Positions 11,553 to 22,973 of a DNA stretch of 64,000 nt are shown one piece after another. Below the pieces are notes generated by a model. It searched no databases and was not told where the DNA came from. It saw only the letters and a list, made by a program, of their open reading frames with translations. This DNA is from Trichoderma breve (lineage: Eukaryota; Ascomycota; Sordariomycetes; Hypocreales; Hypocreaceae): positions 558,001-622,000 of the forward strand of contig NC_079232.1 in the NCBI RefSeq assembly GCF_028502605.1. The letters are read 5' to 3'. The stretch's first letter is position 1. Every line of letters starts with the position of its first letter. Made by a program: the position numbers and the translations under genes.

Positions 11553-13570
11553 TGTGATAGTATATCACTCTAGCTACAGAGTACCCACCAATGAGGAAGA
11601 TAGACGAGAAGGGATGAAACGAGGGAGAAAAGTACTACTGAAGGGAGAAAGGGTTGAGTACAAGATGCTGGGTTGGACAGATAGGGCCAATTCTGTGCTC
11701 GCTGAGCTGAACATTTTATAAGTGATTTACTTTTACAAGCCGCCTCAATCAGGCCATTGAACACATATCGATCGTGCGGAGAGACACCCCGGATTGCGTA
11801 AACTTTGAGATGACCATCTTGACGCGCGGGGAAGAGGCGCACATTGACAAGCATTCAAGAGATCTCAACACCTCCACGGAGAGTCTACAAGGAGGCTAGA
11901 TTCTGAATTTGGCAAGACATGATTGATAATCGTCCTATTTGACTTGCCAGAAACGGGGAGACGGATTTACAAGAGGGAGGCGGACTTACAATGAGACGGA
12001 CGGACTTACAATGAGACGGACGGACTTATAGTGAGACGGACTTTCAGTGAGGCGGATGTGGCTTACGTGGTGGTCGTTAATAATAAAACAGTGGGCAAGC
12101 GAAGTTCAGAAAAAGCGAGACCGCAAAATGAATAAGTACATACATTCAGTAATATGAGCATTTAATCAATTCATCGAGTAGCACTTTTGTAGGGGAAACC
12201 CTATTCATCTAGCACCCGGATTTTATTATACAAATATAGTAGCAGTACTAAAGAAATATAGATATAGCAACTACTCTCTTAGTAGGCGTATGATTTAACT
12301 CGTGGGTGTTCGAAATCTTTTCGGTCTTGGTTTTTCTGTCATCCGCTTGCTGGGGATCGTTATGAGAAGATCCAGGCGCAGTCGATGAGCATCTAGAAGG
12401 CGGCATTATATCTGGGGTAGCGGAACTTGCCGCATGTCGATCCTGGCCTCGCATCAGCATCACCACTTACACCCAGCTTCATTGTAACAGCATTACCAAC
12501 CACCTCGCAGACCATTCCTATCTCACACGTCATAGAATACTGAGACGGCCAATTGGAGAGTTTCAGGTATACTGACTTGTTCGTTACAGGCGCCCACGCT
12601 TGTATCTGCTCTGAGGTGAGAGAGCCATGGCTTTTCGGCCCTCGAGATAGAAGTATCGCTAGCCATTGGCTGCTGATTTATCACAGGGGGTAAATATGGT
12701 GGCTCAACACTTTGCGAACCAAAGGAGCTGGATTAAAAGCAAAGAGTGTTCGCCGGGAGTCACTGGCCCAGCCTCTTTTTGACAGACGCACTCATTGAAT
12801 ACACTTGCAGATCTTCAGACTTTGGTCCTAATGCTGGTTAAAAAGATGCATTCCACAATTCATCTATAAATAGATCGGTTTTACGGAATTGACTAAGGCT
12901 TTGAGGCTTGGAGAAGGGCATGGCCTTCATTTACACACTTTCCACAATAGCACATCTCGCTCCAGATATATCTCTTCTCATCTGCAGTAGAAGAGGGCCT
13001 AAGTTACACAATGTCAAAGCTCAGAGGGAGAGTGACTCATCGATGTGAAGATTTCAGTAATCCCAGAAAGATGCGTAACGTCAAGATCTTAGGAAGAGAT
13101 TCGCTAGCCGTGGGCGTGTGCCTCAATGTCTCGAACTGCGTCAATCATGTCCGGTCGTACTGACTGTAATACAAAAGCCAGGTTTTCGTATTATTCCCTA
13201 TCATAAGCCATATTACTTCTGTCTCACCTCGGGGAACAACTAACCCGCAAGACATGTCTTAGATGATTGTGTGCCCAACATGACGGATTCTATGTGCTCA
13301 TTTCCGCGATCTGCGGTTCTTGTCTGGCACTCCCTTGCCTTGACTCTCCTAGAAGACACTCTATCTTGGCGTAATATTCCTAGTGAGAGGAGAGCAGGAA
13401 AGAGGCGAAGTTTACAAATTACTTATATGTATCCTTCCTTTCTCCTTTTCCATCACCCCGCGAGCGTTGTCATATACGCATCGCTATGAAAGAGATCTTT
13501 CCGAGGTCTCTTTGATCGACTCAATCATCATCCAACCAGTTATCAAGAGCAAAGAGGAAACCGATCAGCC
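11553..13570. other. Two-kb divergent intergenic region
   Basis: Lies between the divergent amidase and MFS transporter genes. It contains the 20-bp minisatellite at 11962-12056 and an AT-rich patch near 12220-12300. It ends in a pyrimidine-rich tract just before the transporter start. No gene is supported; the short minus-strand frame around 12248-12466 has no domain. Confidence 0.45.
11962..12056. repeat. 20-bp minisatellite, about 4.7 copies
   Basis: Two perfect adjacent copies of CGGACTTACAATGAGACGGA (11981-12000 and 12001-12020). They are followed by a copy with two changes (12021-12040) and a shortened copy (12041-12056), and preceded by a degenerate one (11962-11980). Confidence 0.85.
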
Positions 13571-15181
13571 ATGCCTGCAGCTGACAAGCATCCAGAGGCT
13601 GTCCCAGGCACAGTTCACCTCGTCAACCTCGCAGGAGCCACTGCGAGCGGCAAGGTCGAGCTTGTGCCTCGCCCAAGCGATGACCCAGAGGACCCTCTTA
13701 ATTGGAGTCGCCGACGAAAATACCTGGCCGTAGCCATGGTGAATATTTACACCATGGGTATAGCAATCTGTTTCACACTACAGAATTCCGTTCTGGCCGA
13801 CATCACCCATGACACGGGCATCTCCACGGAACATCTCGTTCAAGCTACGGGAGTCACGTTCCTTGTTTGTGGCTGGGGTTGTCTTGTGACACAACCTCTT
13901 GCTTTGACGTACGGCCGTCGCGGGATGTACCTGATATCGATGCTCATTACAGTTCCTTTGATGGTATGGGCGGCATACTCGACTTCAACTGGTGAATGGT
14001 ACGCCCACCGCATTCTCTTCGGGCTGGTCAATTCTCCCATCGAAGCTCTACCTGAAGTGAGCATCCCCGACATCTTTTTTGCCCATGAGCGGGGGGCATG
14101 GATGTCAGTCTACGTCTTCACGTTATTCGGCTTCAGTTTCGTGTCTCCTCTTGTGGCGGGCTTCTTCACCGAGGCATATGGATGGCGATGGACTATGAAT
14201 CTCGGCGCCATCGTTGCCGCCGCATCGTTTGTTATCCTCTTCTTTTTCATGGAGGAGACAATGTACTTCCGACCAACTCTTGAGGGCTTGGAAGATGAGA
14301 CTCGGCAAATAGACGAAAAGGCTACAGAGCCTCGAGCAAGCATGGTGGAGAAAAAGGCCGAACAGAATGTCGCAGACCAGAAAACAGGCACTTCATACAA
14401 GAAGAAAACTTACATTGAGAGGCTGAAGCTCTTTGTCAGGATGGAGGGACGGCCAACAAAGACGCAAATGTTCAAGTCCATGGTGCGACCCGTTGCCATT
14501 CTTTTTCAGTTTCCAAGCGTTGCCTGGGTTGGGCTCATCTACGGAATCAGTCTCTCGTGGTACAACGTCATCAATGCCACAGTGAGCCCCATCCTGAGTT
14601 CGCCGCCGTACAGCTGGTCTACTGGGGCCGTCGGCCTCATCTACGTCGGCCCTTTTATCGGAGCTGCCCTTGGAAGCATCTGGGCCGGTCACATTGCTGA
14701 CCGACTCACTCTTATACTCGCACGCCGTAACAAGGGCATTCGCGAACCAGAGCAAAGACTGTGGCCCCTGGCTCTCGCGGGTATTCTCTCCTGCATCGGC
14801 CTCATCGTCTGGGGCGTCGGTGCTGCTCACGGGGCCCACTGGGCGGTTTTGGCCGTTGGTCTCGGCATCCTAATCTTTAGCTGCGTTGCTGGCAGCTCCA
14901 TTGTGCTGTCGTACAATATCGATTGCTTCAAGGATATGAGTGGAGAGAGCACGGTGTCTGTTATCATTGTCCGCAACACGCTTGGGTTTGCCATTTCCTA
15001 CGGCATCACACCTTGGTATACTAACATGGGTTTGCAAAACTGCTTCATCATGGCGGGCTTTCTCTCACTGGGCTGCGTGAGCACCTTTTTGTTTATGATA
15101 TGGAAGGGCAAGTCGCTTCGCCGACGATGTGCCAAGAGGTACTGGAGTTATGCCGAGAAGGGCCTTCATGCTGCAAATTAG
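13571..15181 (+). CDS. MFS transporter, DHA1-type (multidrug/polyamine-like)
   Basis: Plasma-membrane proton-coupled transporter, 536 residues, single exon. A cytosolic N-terminus carries the DPEDPLNWSRRRKY motif seen just before TM1 in fungal DHA1 transporters. About 12 hydrophobic segments follow, with the loop 2-3 region around TYGRRGMYLIS and a long charged central loop (about 235-305) between the two halves. The second half shows FIGAALGSIWAGHIADRLT, a motif A-like repeat. Relatives export drugs or polyamines or import nutrients; the substrate is unknown. It converges with the FMN dehydrogenase. Confidence 0.9.
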   Translation: MPAADKHPEAVPGTVHLVNLAGATASGKVELVPRPSDDPEDPLNWSRRRKYLAVAMVNIYTMGIAICFTLQNSVLADITHDTGISTEHLVQATGVTFLVCGWGCLVTQPLALTYGRRGMYLISMLITVPLMVWAAYSTSTGEWYAHRILFGLVNSPIEALPEVSIPDIFFAHERGAWMSVYVFTLFGFSFVSPLVAGFFTEAYGWRWTMNLGAIVAAASFVILFFFMEETMYFRPTLEGLEDETRQIDEKATEPRASMVEKKAEQNVADQKTGTSYKKKTYIERLKLFVRMEGRPTKTQMFKSMVRPVAILFQFPSVAWVGLIYGISLSWYNVINATVSPILSSPPYSWSTGAVGLIYVGPFIGAALGSIWAGHIADRLTLILARRNKGIREPEQRLWPLALAGILSCIGLIVWGVGAAHGAHWAVLAVGLGILIFSCVAGSSIVLSYNIDCFKDMSGESTVSVIIVRNTLGFAISYGITPWYTNMGLQNCFIMAGFLSLGCVSTFLFMIWKGKSLRRRCAKRYWSYAEKGLHAAN

Positions 15182-15548
15182 GGAGCTGCGAGGAGTGCGT
15201 GATTTACCTATCACTACAGTCAAATGGTTTCAACGGTACAGTTGATAGATAAGTGATTGAATACAGATGCATAACTCCTAAGCATGCTTGGCAATGGCAG
15301 TGTAAAAGTGGTTCTCACCCGTTCATGCACCGTACCTTGCTTAGTGGTTGCGTCACAATTGGCTGATGATCGAGCAAGGATTAAAGATGCGAGTCAGGCG
15401 ATATTCTTACACAAGGTTTTTAGAAATATCTTGGCGACTTTCAATTGACAAATCTATTCTGTTCTATGCTAAGTACTCGTATCTACCAAAAGTAAACAGC
15501 TGCTAGTAGTACCGTAGAAATATTTCCTAATAGAGTAACCCTCAGATC
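15182..15548. other. Convergent 3' spacer
   Basis: Spacer between the stops of the MFS transporter and the FMN dehydrogenase. AT-rich; nothing specific seen. Confidence 0.4.
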
Positions 15549-17050
15549 TTAGATCGCAGAGTGCTCGGCAATCAAGTTGGATGAGTTAGGCAGAGAGTCG
15601 ATGCAGCTGCGGTTAATCTCATCAATCTTGACAAAACCGCCAACTTCCATCAGAATGTCGAATTCCGCCAACAGACTCTTCAAGACGTGTCGCACGCCGT
15701 GCTCTCCGGCAATACTAAGGCCCCAGACCCAGAGACGGCCAATGAAGACGAATTTGGCTCCGATGGCGAGGGCCTTGAAGGCGTCGGCGGCGCTGCGAAC
15801 TCCGGAATCGAACATGATCTTGCAATGACATGTTAGTTTTATGTAAGCCTAAAAGCGGATGGATGTGTCTTACGTAGATCTTGTCGCCAACGGCATCGAC
15901 AATCTTCTCCAGAGCATCAAGGCTGGAGATTCCTCCGTCAACTTGTCGTCCGGCGTGGTTAGAAACAACAATGCCGTCCACACCCCTGGTAGAGATCTAA
16001 AGTCAGCTTGTCCTTTACAACATGTCAATGCGCTAAAATCCGATGCAACTCACAGTTCAACCGCCTTCTTCGCATCTTCAACATTCTGAATACCCTTCAG
16101 GCAAAATGGCCTTCCACCACTAATCCTCTTCCACTGCGCCATGGTCCACTTCATCTTCTCCCAGGTAATAGCGCGACCATGCCAGATGTTCTCATCAATC
16201 CATTTCTGGCCCGCCTCCTTTGGGTTCTTCTTCGGGTCAATTCCAGCCTCCTTGAGACGCTTTTGGAAAACAGGGTCCTGGAGACCAAGGTCGCCTGCTC
16301 CGTGATCGTGGTAGAAGGCGTAGTTTCCGGTGAAGACGTCGTTGTGACGCCAGCCGAGAGACCAGGTGTCCGTCGTCAGCATGCAAGCATCGAAGCCGTT
16401 GTCAAAGGCTCGCTGGAGCATGGAGATGCAGAGCTCATCGTCGGGACTCTGGTACAGCTGGAAGAATCGAGGCCCAGAACCGTTTGCTTTGCCGACATCT
16501 TCGATACTGTAGCTTCCAGCAGAAGACAGGCAGTACGCCAGGTTGAGCTCTTGTGCTACTTTGGCCACAGAAAGCTCTCCCGTAGGATGGTAAATGCGGT
16601 TGATGCCAATTGGTGCAAATCCAATAGGGGCAGACACGCGGTGGCCAAAGATCTCGGTTGCAGTGTCTCGCTGGTTGGTGTCAACCAACATGCGAGGGAC
16701 GATGCGGTGCCGATAGAAGGCCTGTCGGTTGGAGAGATGGGTCCAAGAAAGTCCGGCATTGCAAGAAGAATAATACCTTTTGTGTTTTATTAGAGATCTC
16801 TTCGATATGATATTGTGGCCTCATCAACCTACCAGCCTCCCTGAGAAAGCTTCTCCTTGGCCAGCTTTTCAATTTCAGCCGGGTCTTGACTTGATGTTAG
16901 AAAAAGACTTATTTTGAGGGATCTTGAGAACTTGCCGGTGTTGAAGATGGGGTATTTCCCATCGTTTGTGTTCCAGAAGGATTCTCGCTGATACAGCGCC
17001 CACTGGGGAGTGGTCCTGATGGCGATGTTGGGGTTGTTGGGGTCAGACAT
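15549..17050 (-). CDS. FMN-dependent alpha-hydroxyacid dehydrogenase / lactate 2-monooxygenase-like
   Basis: Flavin enzyme oxidising 2-hydroxy acids such as lactate. Five exons on the minus strand: 17050-16936, 16884-16833, 16776-16054, 15985-15874, 15818-15549; 423 residues. The substrate/flavin signature [11 protein letters not shown] is visible with catalytic His307 and Arg310. FMN-barrel segments [26 protein letters not shown] and [21 protein letters not shown] are intact. The first intron (16885-16935) starts GCAAGT and ends TCAAG, a GC-AG intron with a CTAAC branch site. Removing it gives …[16 protein letters not shown]…, the expected family sequence. It is 51 nt long with no stop in frame, so retention would add 17 residues. 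The other introns (56, 68 and 55 nt) are canonical. Length fits fungal lactate-monooxygenase-like proteins. The substrate is inferred from the family only. Confidence 0.88.
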
Positions 17051-19057
17051 TGTTAATAAGATGTTTTGGTCAGAAGTTAATTTGTCTGAATACTTGATTC
17101 TATTGATAGTTGGTGTTGTTGATGATGGATCTCTGAGTTTAGAGTTTATTCGAGATATGGACGATATATATATACATGTTTCTCATGTTACTGTCAATTC
17201 AGAGTTCTGACGATGACGATGCTGTTTCGCATCACCGCCGCCACAGAAACACCATCGAATCCCGAGCAAGGTCCGGTTCTGAAGACTTAAAGCCAGCTTC
17301 AACTTGGATGAAGCAAGAAACGAAGCCATCATAACGTCCACTTGACGTCAGCACGGTTAATCTTGAACCCTTTGGGATTGTAAGTATCTTAGAGTAAGCT
17401 CAAGCATATGAGACAGTATGAGGCTCAAACTAGGCAGCTACTTCACCTCCTGAACCACTTGGTGATATTCTTCGGCAAGAAATTGCCTTAAGAAGCTGGA
17501 CTATTTCTATATAAGAGCTCTCCCCAGACGGATATCCGCCTCCGTGGGCTGGCTGGCGGCCATCCTCTTATAATATGTCGGTTAAATGAACTGCCTAAAT
17601 GCAGGTTCCATGATCTTACCCTAGATCGCGCCGGGAAATGGAAACATCTCGGCTGTGGGGCATCTGGGGGTCAAAATCTCCGGAATAGCCTCAATGGAAT
17701 CTATATATAAGGGCTGCATTCCCATCTTGAATCAAACAGCAGTTTTCAATTGCTTCCATCTCGACACTCCGAGTCATCAGCATGTATTTCTGGTGGCAAT
17801 TTATCCGAAATCCAATGCAACACCTCTCTTATCTATGACATCAGCGGCTATCATGATCCGAGATCGCGACTATTCCCAAATGGGCCTACCGTTACCTTAA
17901 TCATCACTGCTAAAGACTTCTCATTGGCTTCTCGAAGACTACAGTTATGCCCGTAATTTCCGGAGCTTCATCCAAGCAAATAATGCAGTTTGATTATTAT
18001 GCATTGGATCATCCCTCGGTGGATTTCTTCGTTTTCTGTCATTAAAACGTCTTTTCTACGCTGACGATTCTGAAAGCAGAAATCTGCCAAAGTCGAGATG
18101 AACAATCTTGCGTCTCAATAGTTTCACCAGATGCCGGATTCTTCAAAGATGGCGGCCGCCTCTTCCCATGAAAACTTTTTGCAACTAGGGTGAGCCGTCG
18201 TGTTACAGACAACTGGAGTGATTCGAATTTTGCGTGACTCTCGCGGCCGAGATAATGTGACTTGGCACAGCTGTCGATCAGGGGACACGGACTCGGAGCT
18301 GCGCAATGCACCCTCTTCCAGCCGCTTCTTCAGCTCCGGAGGCCCATATACGAGGTCCAAATTGTGGCCATCAGACGACTCAAAACATCGTGGGCCGAGC
18401 AGAAAATTTTCAATCTTCATCCTTCAGTGGAGATCACGTTGTTCTGCGTATCTAGAATACGGCATTGCGCGTTAATGCTTGTGCAGAGTGGGCATAATAG
18501 TGGATTCGAGTGGGAACGGGAGGCTTTGACAGCGATCCGCAAGCGGCAGATGCACGGCAATCATGGCCGGACATTCCGGTGCCATGTGGATCTCTCGAGA
18601 CAAATCCATGACTCGGCGTGATGTTTGCAGAGCGAAAACGGCAATGGCTGGAAGAGTATCTCCGATGAATTTCTCCGCCTCAACCTCATGATAGTAGCAG
18701 TATCGAACAGGAGATGTACGAGTACACTATAAGGATGTGCTGAGTCCCATCTGGTGATCCAAACCACGGGACCGCTTGATTATTGAAGACCGTTCTCCAG
18801 AGGCCCGCAAAGCCACCGAGATGGACGCGAGCGCACAAGCTTTTATACCCTCATGTGGGACTATCCCTATTGGAATCCCCTTTACTTGTACATTCCAAGT
18901 TATATCAGCATTACGACAGTTAGCTTTTGAAACTAGTTTATCTATCAGACATTTTCTCCTCCTTAACCCCAACTCCTGAATTCTATATTATACCAATTGT
19001 GACTCAATCAACCCAATTGGACAAGTGTAGCCAACCGCATGGTTTGCAACTAGAATC
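17051..19057. other. Two-kb divergent promoter region between FMN enzyme and hexose transporter
   Basis: No gene supported. It contains a perfect palindrome CGGATATCCG (17529-17538), a CGG-N4-CCG arrangement typical of Zn2Cys6 targets. GTGGGG and CTGGGG hexamers near 17655-17668 fit the SYGGRG core of carbon-catabolite repressor Cre1. A TATATATAAGG element sits near 17700 without an obvious gene after it. TTTTATACCC near 18839-18848 may serve the transporter. Confidence 0.45.
17529..17538. promoter_or_regulatory. CGG-N4-CCG palindrome, candidate Zn2Cys6 site
   Basis: Perfect 10-bp palindrome CGGATATCCG in the shared promoter region of the FMN dehydrogenase and the hexose transporter, immediately followed by CCTCCG. 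Inverted CGG half-sites are classic for Zn2Cys6 regulators. Which factor binds is unknown, and one such 10-mer may occur by chance. Confidence 0.3.
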
Positions 19058-20867
19058 ATGGGATTTTTCAAAAAACAAACTACACCTGCTGTGCAGGAAC
19101 CCAAGAGGGACCATTCACCCAGCAGTGGAGGCTCTGAGTCTCGCTCATCCGAGGAAAAGGTCACTGTACTTGCTTGTGCTTTGGGAGCTGTTGCTTCCAT
19201 TGGTGGTTTCATCTTCGGATATGTCAGGTAAGACACCAGAGATTCAGTGACATGTAGTTTAGTTGATTGTATCTAACTCTTGTGCCTCACAGTGGTCAAA
19301 TTTCAGGCTTCTTCTTGATGCCAGACTATGCCAGCCGTTTCGGAGAGCTACAGAGCGATGGATCATACACCTTCAGCGCTGCCCGTCAGGGCACCATCGT
19401 TGGTCTCCTCTGTGTGGGCGCACTGTTTGGTGCTTTGATTGCCGGCAAGATGGCAGATACTATCGGCCGTCGACTCTCAATCTCACTGTTCTCCTTCTTC
19501 ATCTGCATTGGAACCATTATCGAAATCTCTTCCTCGTACCACTGGGTTCAGTTTGCCGTTGGCCGTCTAGTCACTGGCTTGAGCATTGGAGCCCTGTCCG
19601 TCGTTGTTCCCATGTACCAGTCGGAAAGTACCCCGGCAGTCATCCGCGGTGTCATCATCTCATCGTACCAGCTGCTCATTACCCTGGGTATCTGGACAGC
19701 TGAAATGGTCAACTGGGGAACTGAGACAAAGGATTCTAGCGCCGCTTGGAGAATCCCCAACGGTCTCTCTTTTGCCTGGGCCCTGGTTCTCGGAGCTGGT
19801 ATCTTGTTCCTCCCTGAAAGTCCCCGATATGCCTATGCCCGCGGCCGTGTTGATGAGGCTCGCCAGACTATTGCACGACTCTCTGGACTCTCACCCGACT
19901 CGGACATTGTCAACCACCAGATCGCCGATATTCAGGCAAAGATTGACGAGGAGAGCAAGGATGTGAATGATTTCCGTTGGACCGAGATCTTCACTGCCCC
20001 TCGCATGCTCTACCGCACAGTCCTGGGAGTTGTTCTCGGTGGAGGCCAGCAGCTTACCGGTGCCAACTTCTTCTTCTACTTTGGAACAACCGTCTTTGCC
20101 GCCACTGGTATCAGCAACAGCTACACTACTCAGATTATCCTGGGATCAGTCAACGTATTCTGCACAATCATTGGTCTCTGGGTCATTGGCCGCTACGGTC
20201 GACGCATTATTCTCATCGTTGGCGGCCTCTGGATGATGATGTGCTTCCTGTAAGTTTCCCACAATTCTACGATAGTATCAACATTGGCCACATTGCTGAC
20301 AAAATTGATAGTGTGTACGCGTTCGTCGGCCACTTCGCACTCGATCACGAAAACCCCTTGAACACCCCCAAGGCTGGATCTGCTCTGGTTACATTCTCCT
20401 GTCTTGCTATTGCCGCCTTCGCCATCAGCTGGGGACCGTTGGTCTGGGCTGTTAACGCAGAGCTGTACCCTGCTCGATACCGAAGTCTCTGCATGGGTAT
20501 CGCCACTGCTTCTAACTGGTTCTGGAACTTTTTGATCTCATTCTTGTGAGTTTTAACATTTCAGAATTGTAACAGTATTGAACTAATGATTGTGATTTAT
20601 AGCACTCGATTCATCACTGACGATATTGACTACTTCTACGGTCTCATCTTCGCTGGATGCTGTGCGGCCCTCGTGCTCATCGTCTTCTTCTTCGTCATCG
20701 AGTCCAAGGATCGAACACTCGAAGAGATCGACATGATGTATGTTCAGCATGTGAACCCCATTACCTCGAGCAAATGGGACTCCGCCAAGTACCGTGATGA
20801 GATGAGGAGGGGTGGCGATGCGAGAGACAACGTTCACGACCACGTTCACGAAGAAGCTGAGAAATAA
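19058..20867 (+). CDS. Hexose transporter, MFS sugar porter (HXT-like)
   Basis: Proton or facilitated sugar transporter of the plasma membrane. Four exons: 19058-19227, 19293-20249, 20312-20545, 20603-20867; 541 residues. All three introns are 57-65 nt with canonical ends, and joining restores the frame each time. Sugar-porter signatures are present: GKMADTIGRR (loop 2-3), VGRLVTGLSIGALSVVVPMYQSE, PESPRYAYARGR (loop 6-7), GQQLTGANFFFYFG (TM7), VIGRYGRR and ELYPARYRS. The order and length match fungal HXT-type hexose transporters. A 55-residue Ser/Glu-rich cytosolic N-terminus precedes TM1. The next gene downstream is mannose-6-phosphate-isomerase-like, so the pair may handle the same sugar (inference). 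Putative Cre1 cores upstream suggest glucose control. Confidence 0.93.
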
Positions 20868-21687
20868 AGTGATAAAATCCCATCCATCATACTGAATCAC
20901 TGTCCGATTGGGCAGTGCTCATAGCATAATGTAATCTTGAACGAGAGACGATATGTACGGTATAGATAGGAGAGAGATTCGAGGCTGATGAATAGCCTGT
21001 AGCATAGCGTGTAAAATAGCGTGTAAAATAAGATATAATTGTCAATTCGTTTTTGTTGCCAATCGCATGAGCTGAGAAAACTTCTGTCTTCTTTAGACCT
21101 CCAATCATGCTTAACAACGTCTAATAGTTTGTGACTTTGTTTTTCTTTTCCCTTTCTAGCGATGAGAGGCGGCTAAAAGGCGTAATTCTGTGGGGATGGT
21201 GTGGTGATATTAACCATAAATTCGCTGCACTCTTCCGGATATCGGGCCTGAGACGGACCTGTAATTGAAGGCTCTGAATCACTTACTCACGAATCAAGTT
21301 CCTGGAGTGGCGGTTGACATTAAGTTGAGCGTTAAATAGATCAGCGATTTTCATAATGGATGAATAGTAGAGAAAGTAAATGATCAGCAATTGTGTCGCG
21401 ATACTCTGTTTGTCTGTCCGGGCGTCGCGCCAAGTACGATATAGATCAGCAGCCTCCAAGAACACTAAGACAAGCTCCGGTCTTCGTCATCCCCGCACGG
21501 AGAGCGTAGCTCCAGTTCAGAACCATCGTAGTTTGCCTGTCAGACAAAATAATTCAAGCTTAGCTGAGAATAAAACCAGATCCCCTCAATCTCAACTCAC
21601 TAACTGTAAACAAAACACTTCCACTGCTGAAAGACTGTAAAAATCTCACTATCAAACCACCTTTGCATCGTCCAGACATATTATACC
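20868..21687. other. Intergenic between transporter and isomerase-like gene
   Basis: No gene seen. A short direct repeat (TAGCGTGTAAAA twice) occurs near 21005-21027. Confidence 0.4.
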
Positions 21688-22683
21688 ATGGCGCCCATCC
21701 TCCTCCCTCCAAACCACCCCCCTCGCCGCTTCTACGCCGGTGGAGCACAAATCTCGGCCTTTCGTCAACTCCAAAGCCCCATTGGCTCACACGAGCCCGA
21801 AGATTGGGTTGCTTCCACAACATGCTGCCGCGGCCAAGGGAATGTTGGAATGACCCGCTTGCCTGATGGAACAATGCTTGCTGATGCCGTTGCCTCCGAG
21901 CCCGAGAAATGGCTTGGGGCCGACCATGTGGCTAAGTACGGACCGGACACAAAACTCCTCGTAAAGCTGCTTGATGCTGGGCAGCGTCTCCCTGTTCATG
22001 CACACCCTCACGTTGACTGGGCGTCGAAGCATCTCCAGAGGAAGCATGGAAAGGCCGAGGCGTGGTATATCCTCATGCCGGGATCCGTCTGGCTCGGCTT
22101 GACCGAAGATGTCGACCCCAAGGAACTGCTGCAAATCGTACAGGAGGAGAGAGGTACTGAGTTGCTGGACCGAATGCATAAAATCGACGTTGAGCCCCAC
22201 CAGACCGTCTATGTGCCTCCCGGAGTCCTTCACGCAATCGGCCCAAGCGTCTTGATGGTCGAGGTTCAGGAGCCAGAGGACTTGTCTGTCCTGTGCGAAT
22301 GGAGTGGGTTCAAAATCGATGGCAAAGCGGAAGGTCATCTTGGTCTTGGTTTCGAGACGGCGCTCACAGCTGTTGAGACAAGAGGGCGGACAAGAGAAGA
22401 AGCAATGGCATTGGTAACCGAAGCGAAAGTTGCTGAGAGCGTTTTTGTCGAAGAGTCGCACAGTTACTTCCAGTTGGAGAGAGTCATCGTCAAGGGGCAG
22501 AGTCGATGCCGGCGCGGCTTTGCTATTCTGGTTGTTCTCCAAGGCAATGTGACTTTAAAGACTGATTCTTCCGAACTTTCAATTCTAAAAAGAGGGTCAA
22601 CGGTGGTTATTGCGCATGAGGACGGGGAGTTTACTTTGGAGAGTGAGGATGCAGATGTTGCTATTGCCCGACCACCTCAGTAA
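21688..22683 (+). CDS. Mannose-6-phosphate isomerase-like cupin (class I, short bacterial-type)
   Basis: Likely interconverts mannose-6-phosphate and fructose-6-phosphate, or acts on a related sugar phosphate. Single exon, 331 residues. That is shorter than the usual eukaryotic PMI (about 430), because the helical insertion domain is absent, as in bacterial ManA-type proteins. The metal site is readable: His104/His106 in LPVHAHPHVDW, Glu124 in GKAEAWYIL and His182 in VPPGVLHAIG. A second, weaker cupin-like half follows (about 245-331), with LQGNVTLKT and LKRGSTVVIAHEDGEFTL. The start is the ATG at 21688. The intronless structure and bacterial-like architecture raise the possibility of horizontal origin. 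A catabolic role alongside the hexose transporter upstream is an inference. Confidence 0.82.
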   Translation: MAPILLPPNHPPRRFYAGGAQISAFRQLQSPIGSHEPEDWVASTTCCRGQGNVGMTRLPDGTMLADAVASEPEKWLGADHVAKYGPDTKLLVKLLDAGQRLPVHAHPHVDWASKHLQRKHGKAEAWYILMPGSVWLGLTEDVDPKELLQIVQEERGTELLDRMHKIDVEPHQTVYVPPGVLHAIGPSVLMVEVQEPEDLSVLCEWSGFKIDGKAEGHLGLGFETALTAVETRGRTREEAMALVTEAKVAESVFVEESHSYFQLERVIVKGQSRCRRGFAILVVLQGNVTLKTDSSELSILKRGSTVVIAHEDGEFTLESEDADVAIARPPQ

Positions 22684-22973
22684 AGATGTTTTCTATGTCA
22701 TATAGAGGTTGTGGTCGTAGGCCATAAAATAGATGCTCATGCGAGTCCTTAAGAGAGTCAGCTCCCAAACAGCATATGGTAATGATAAATCTCCAATTTA
22801 TTTATCCTTGACTTCGGTCGTCTCGGACCTGGCAATAATCGTGGCGGCTCTAAACCGTCTTTCATCACCATATCTACAAGTTATTTTCTCACATCTGAGT
22901 AATAATGCGGTTGGTTGAAGTCAATTCTCCGGCATCCAGTCGGATTTTATTAAAATTGAACCTTCATTCCAGA

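Noticed and set aside
12248..12466. AT-rich patch with a 72-codon minus-strand frame, considered as a transposon remnant
   Set aside because: No terminal repeats, no transposase-like residues and no target duplication seen.
18124..18475. Frames of about 90-119 codons on both strands in the FMN/transporter spacer
   Set aside because: Mutually overlapping and without motifs; not supported as genes.
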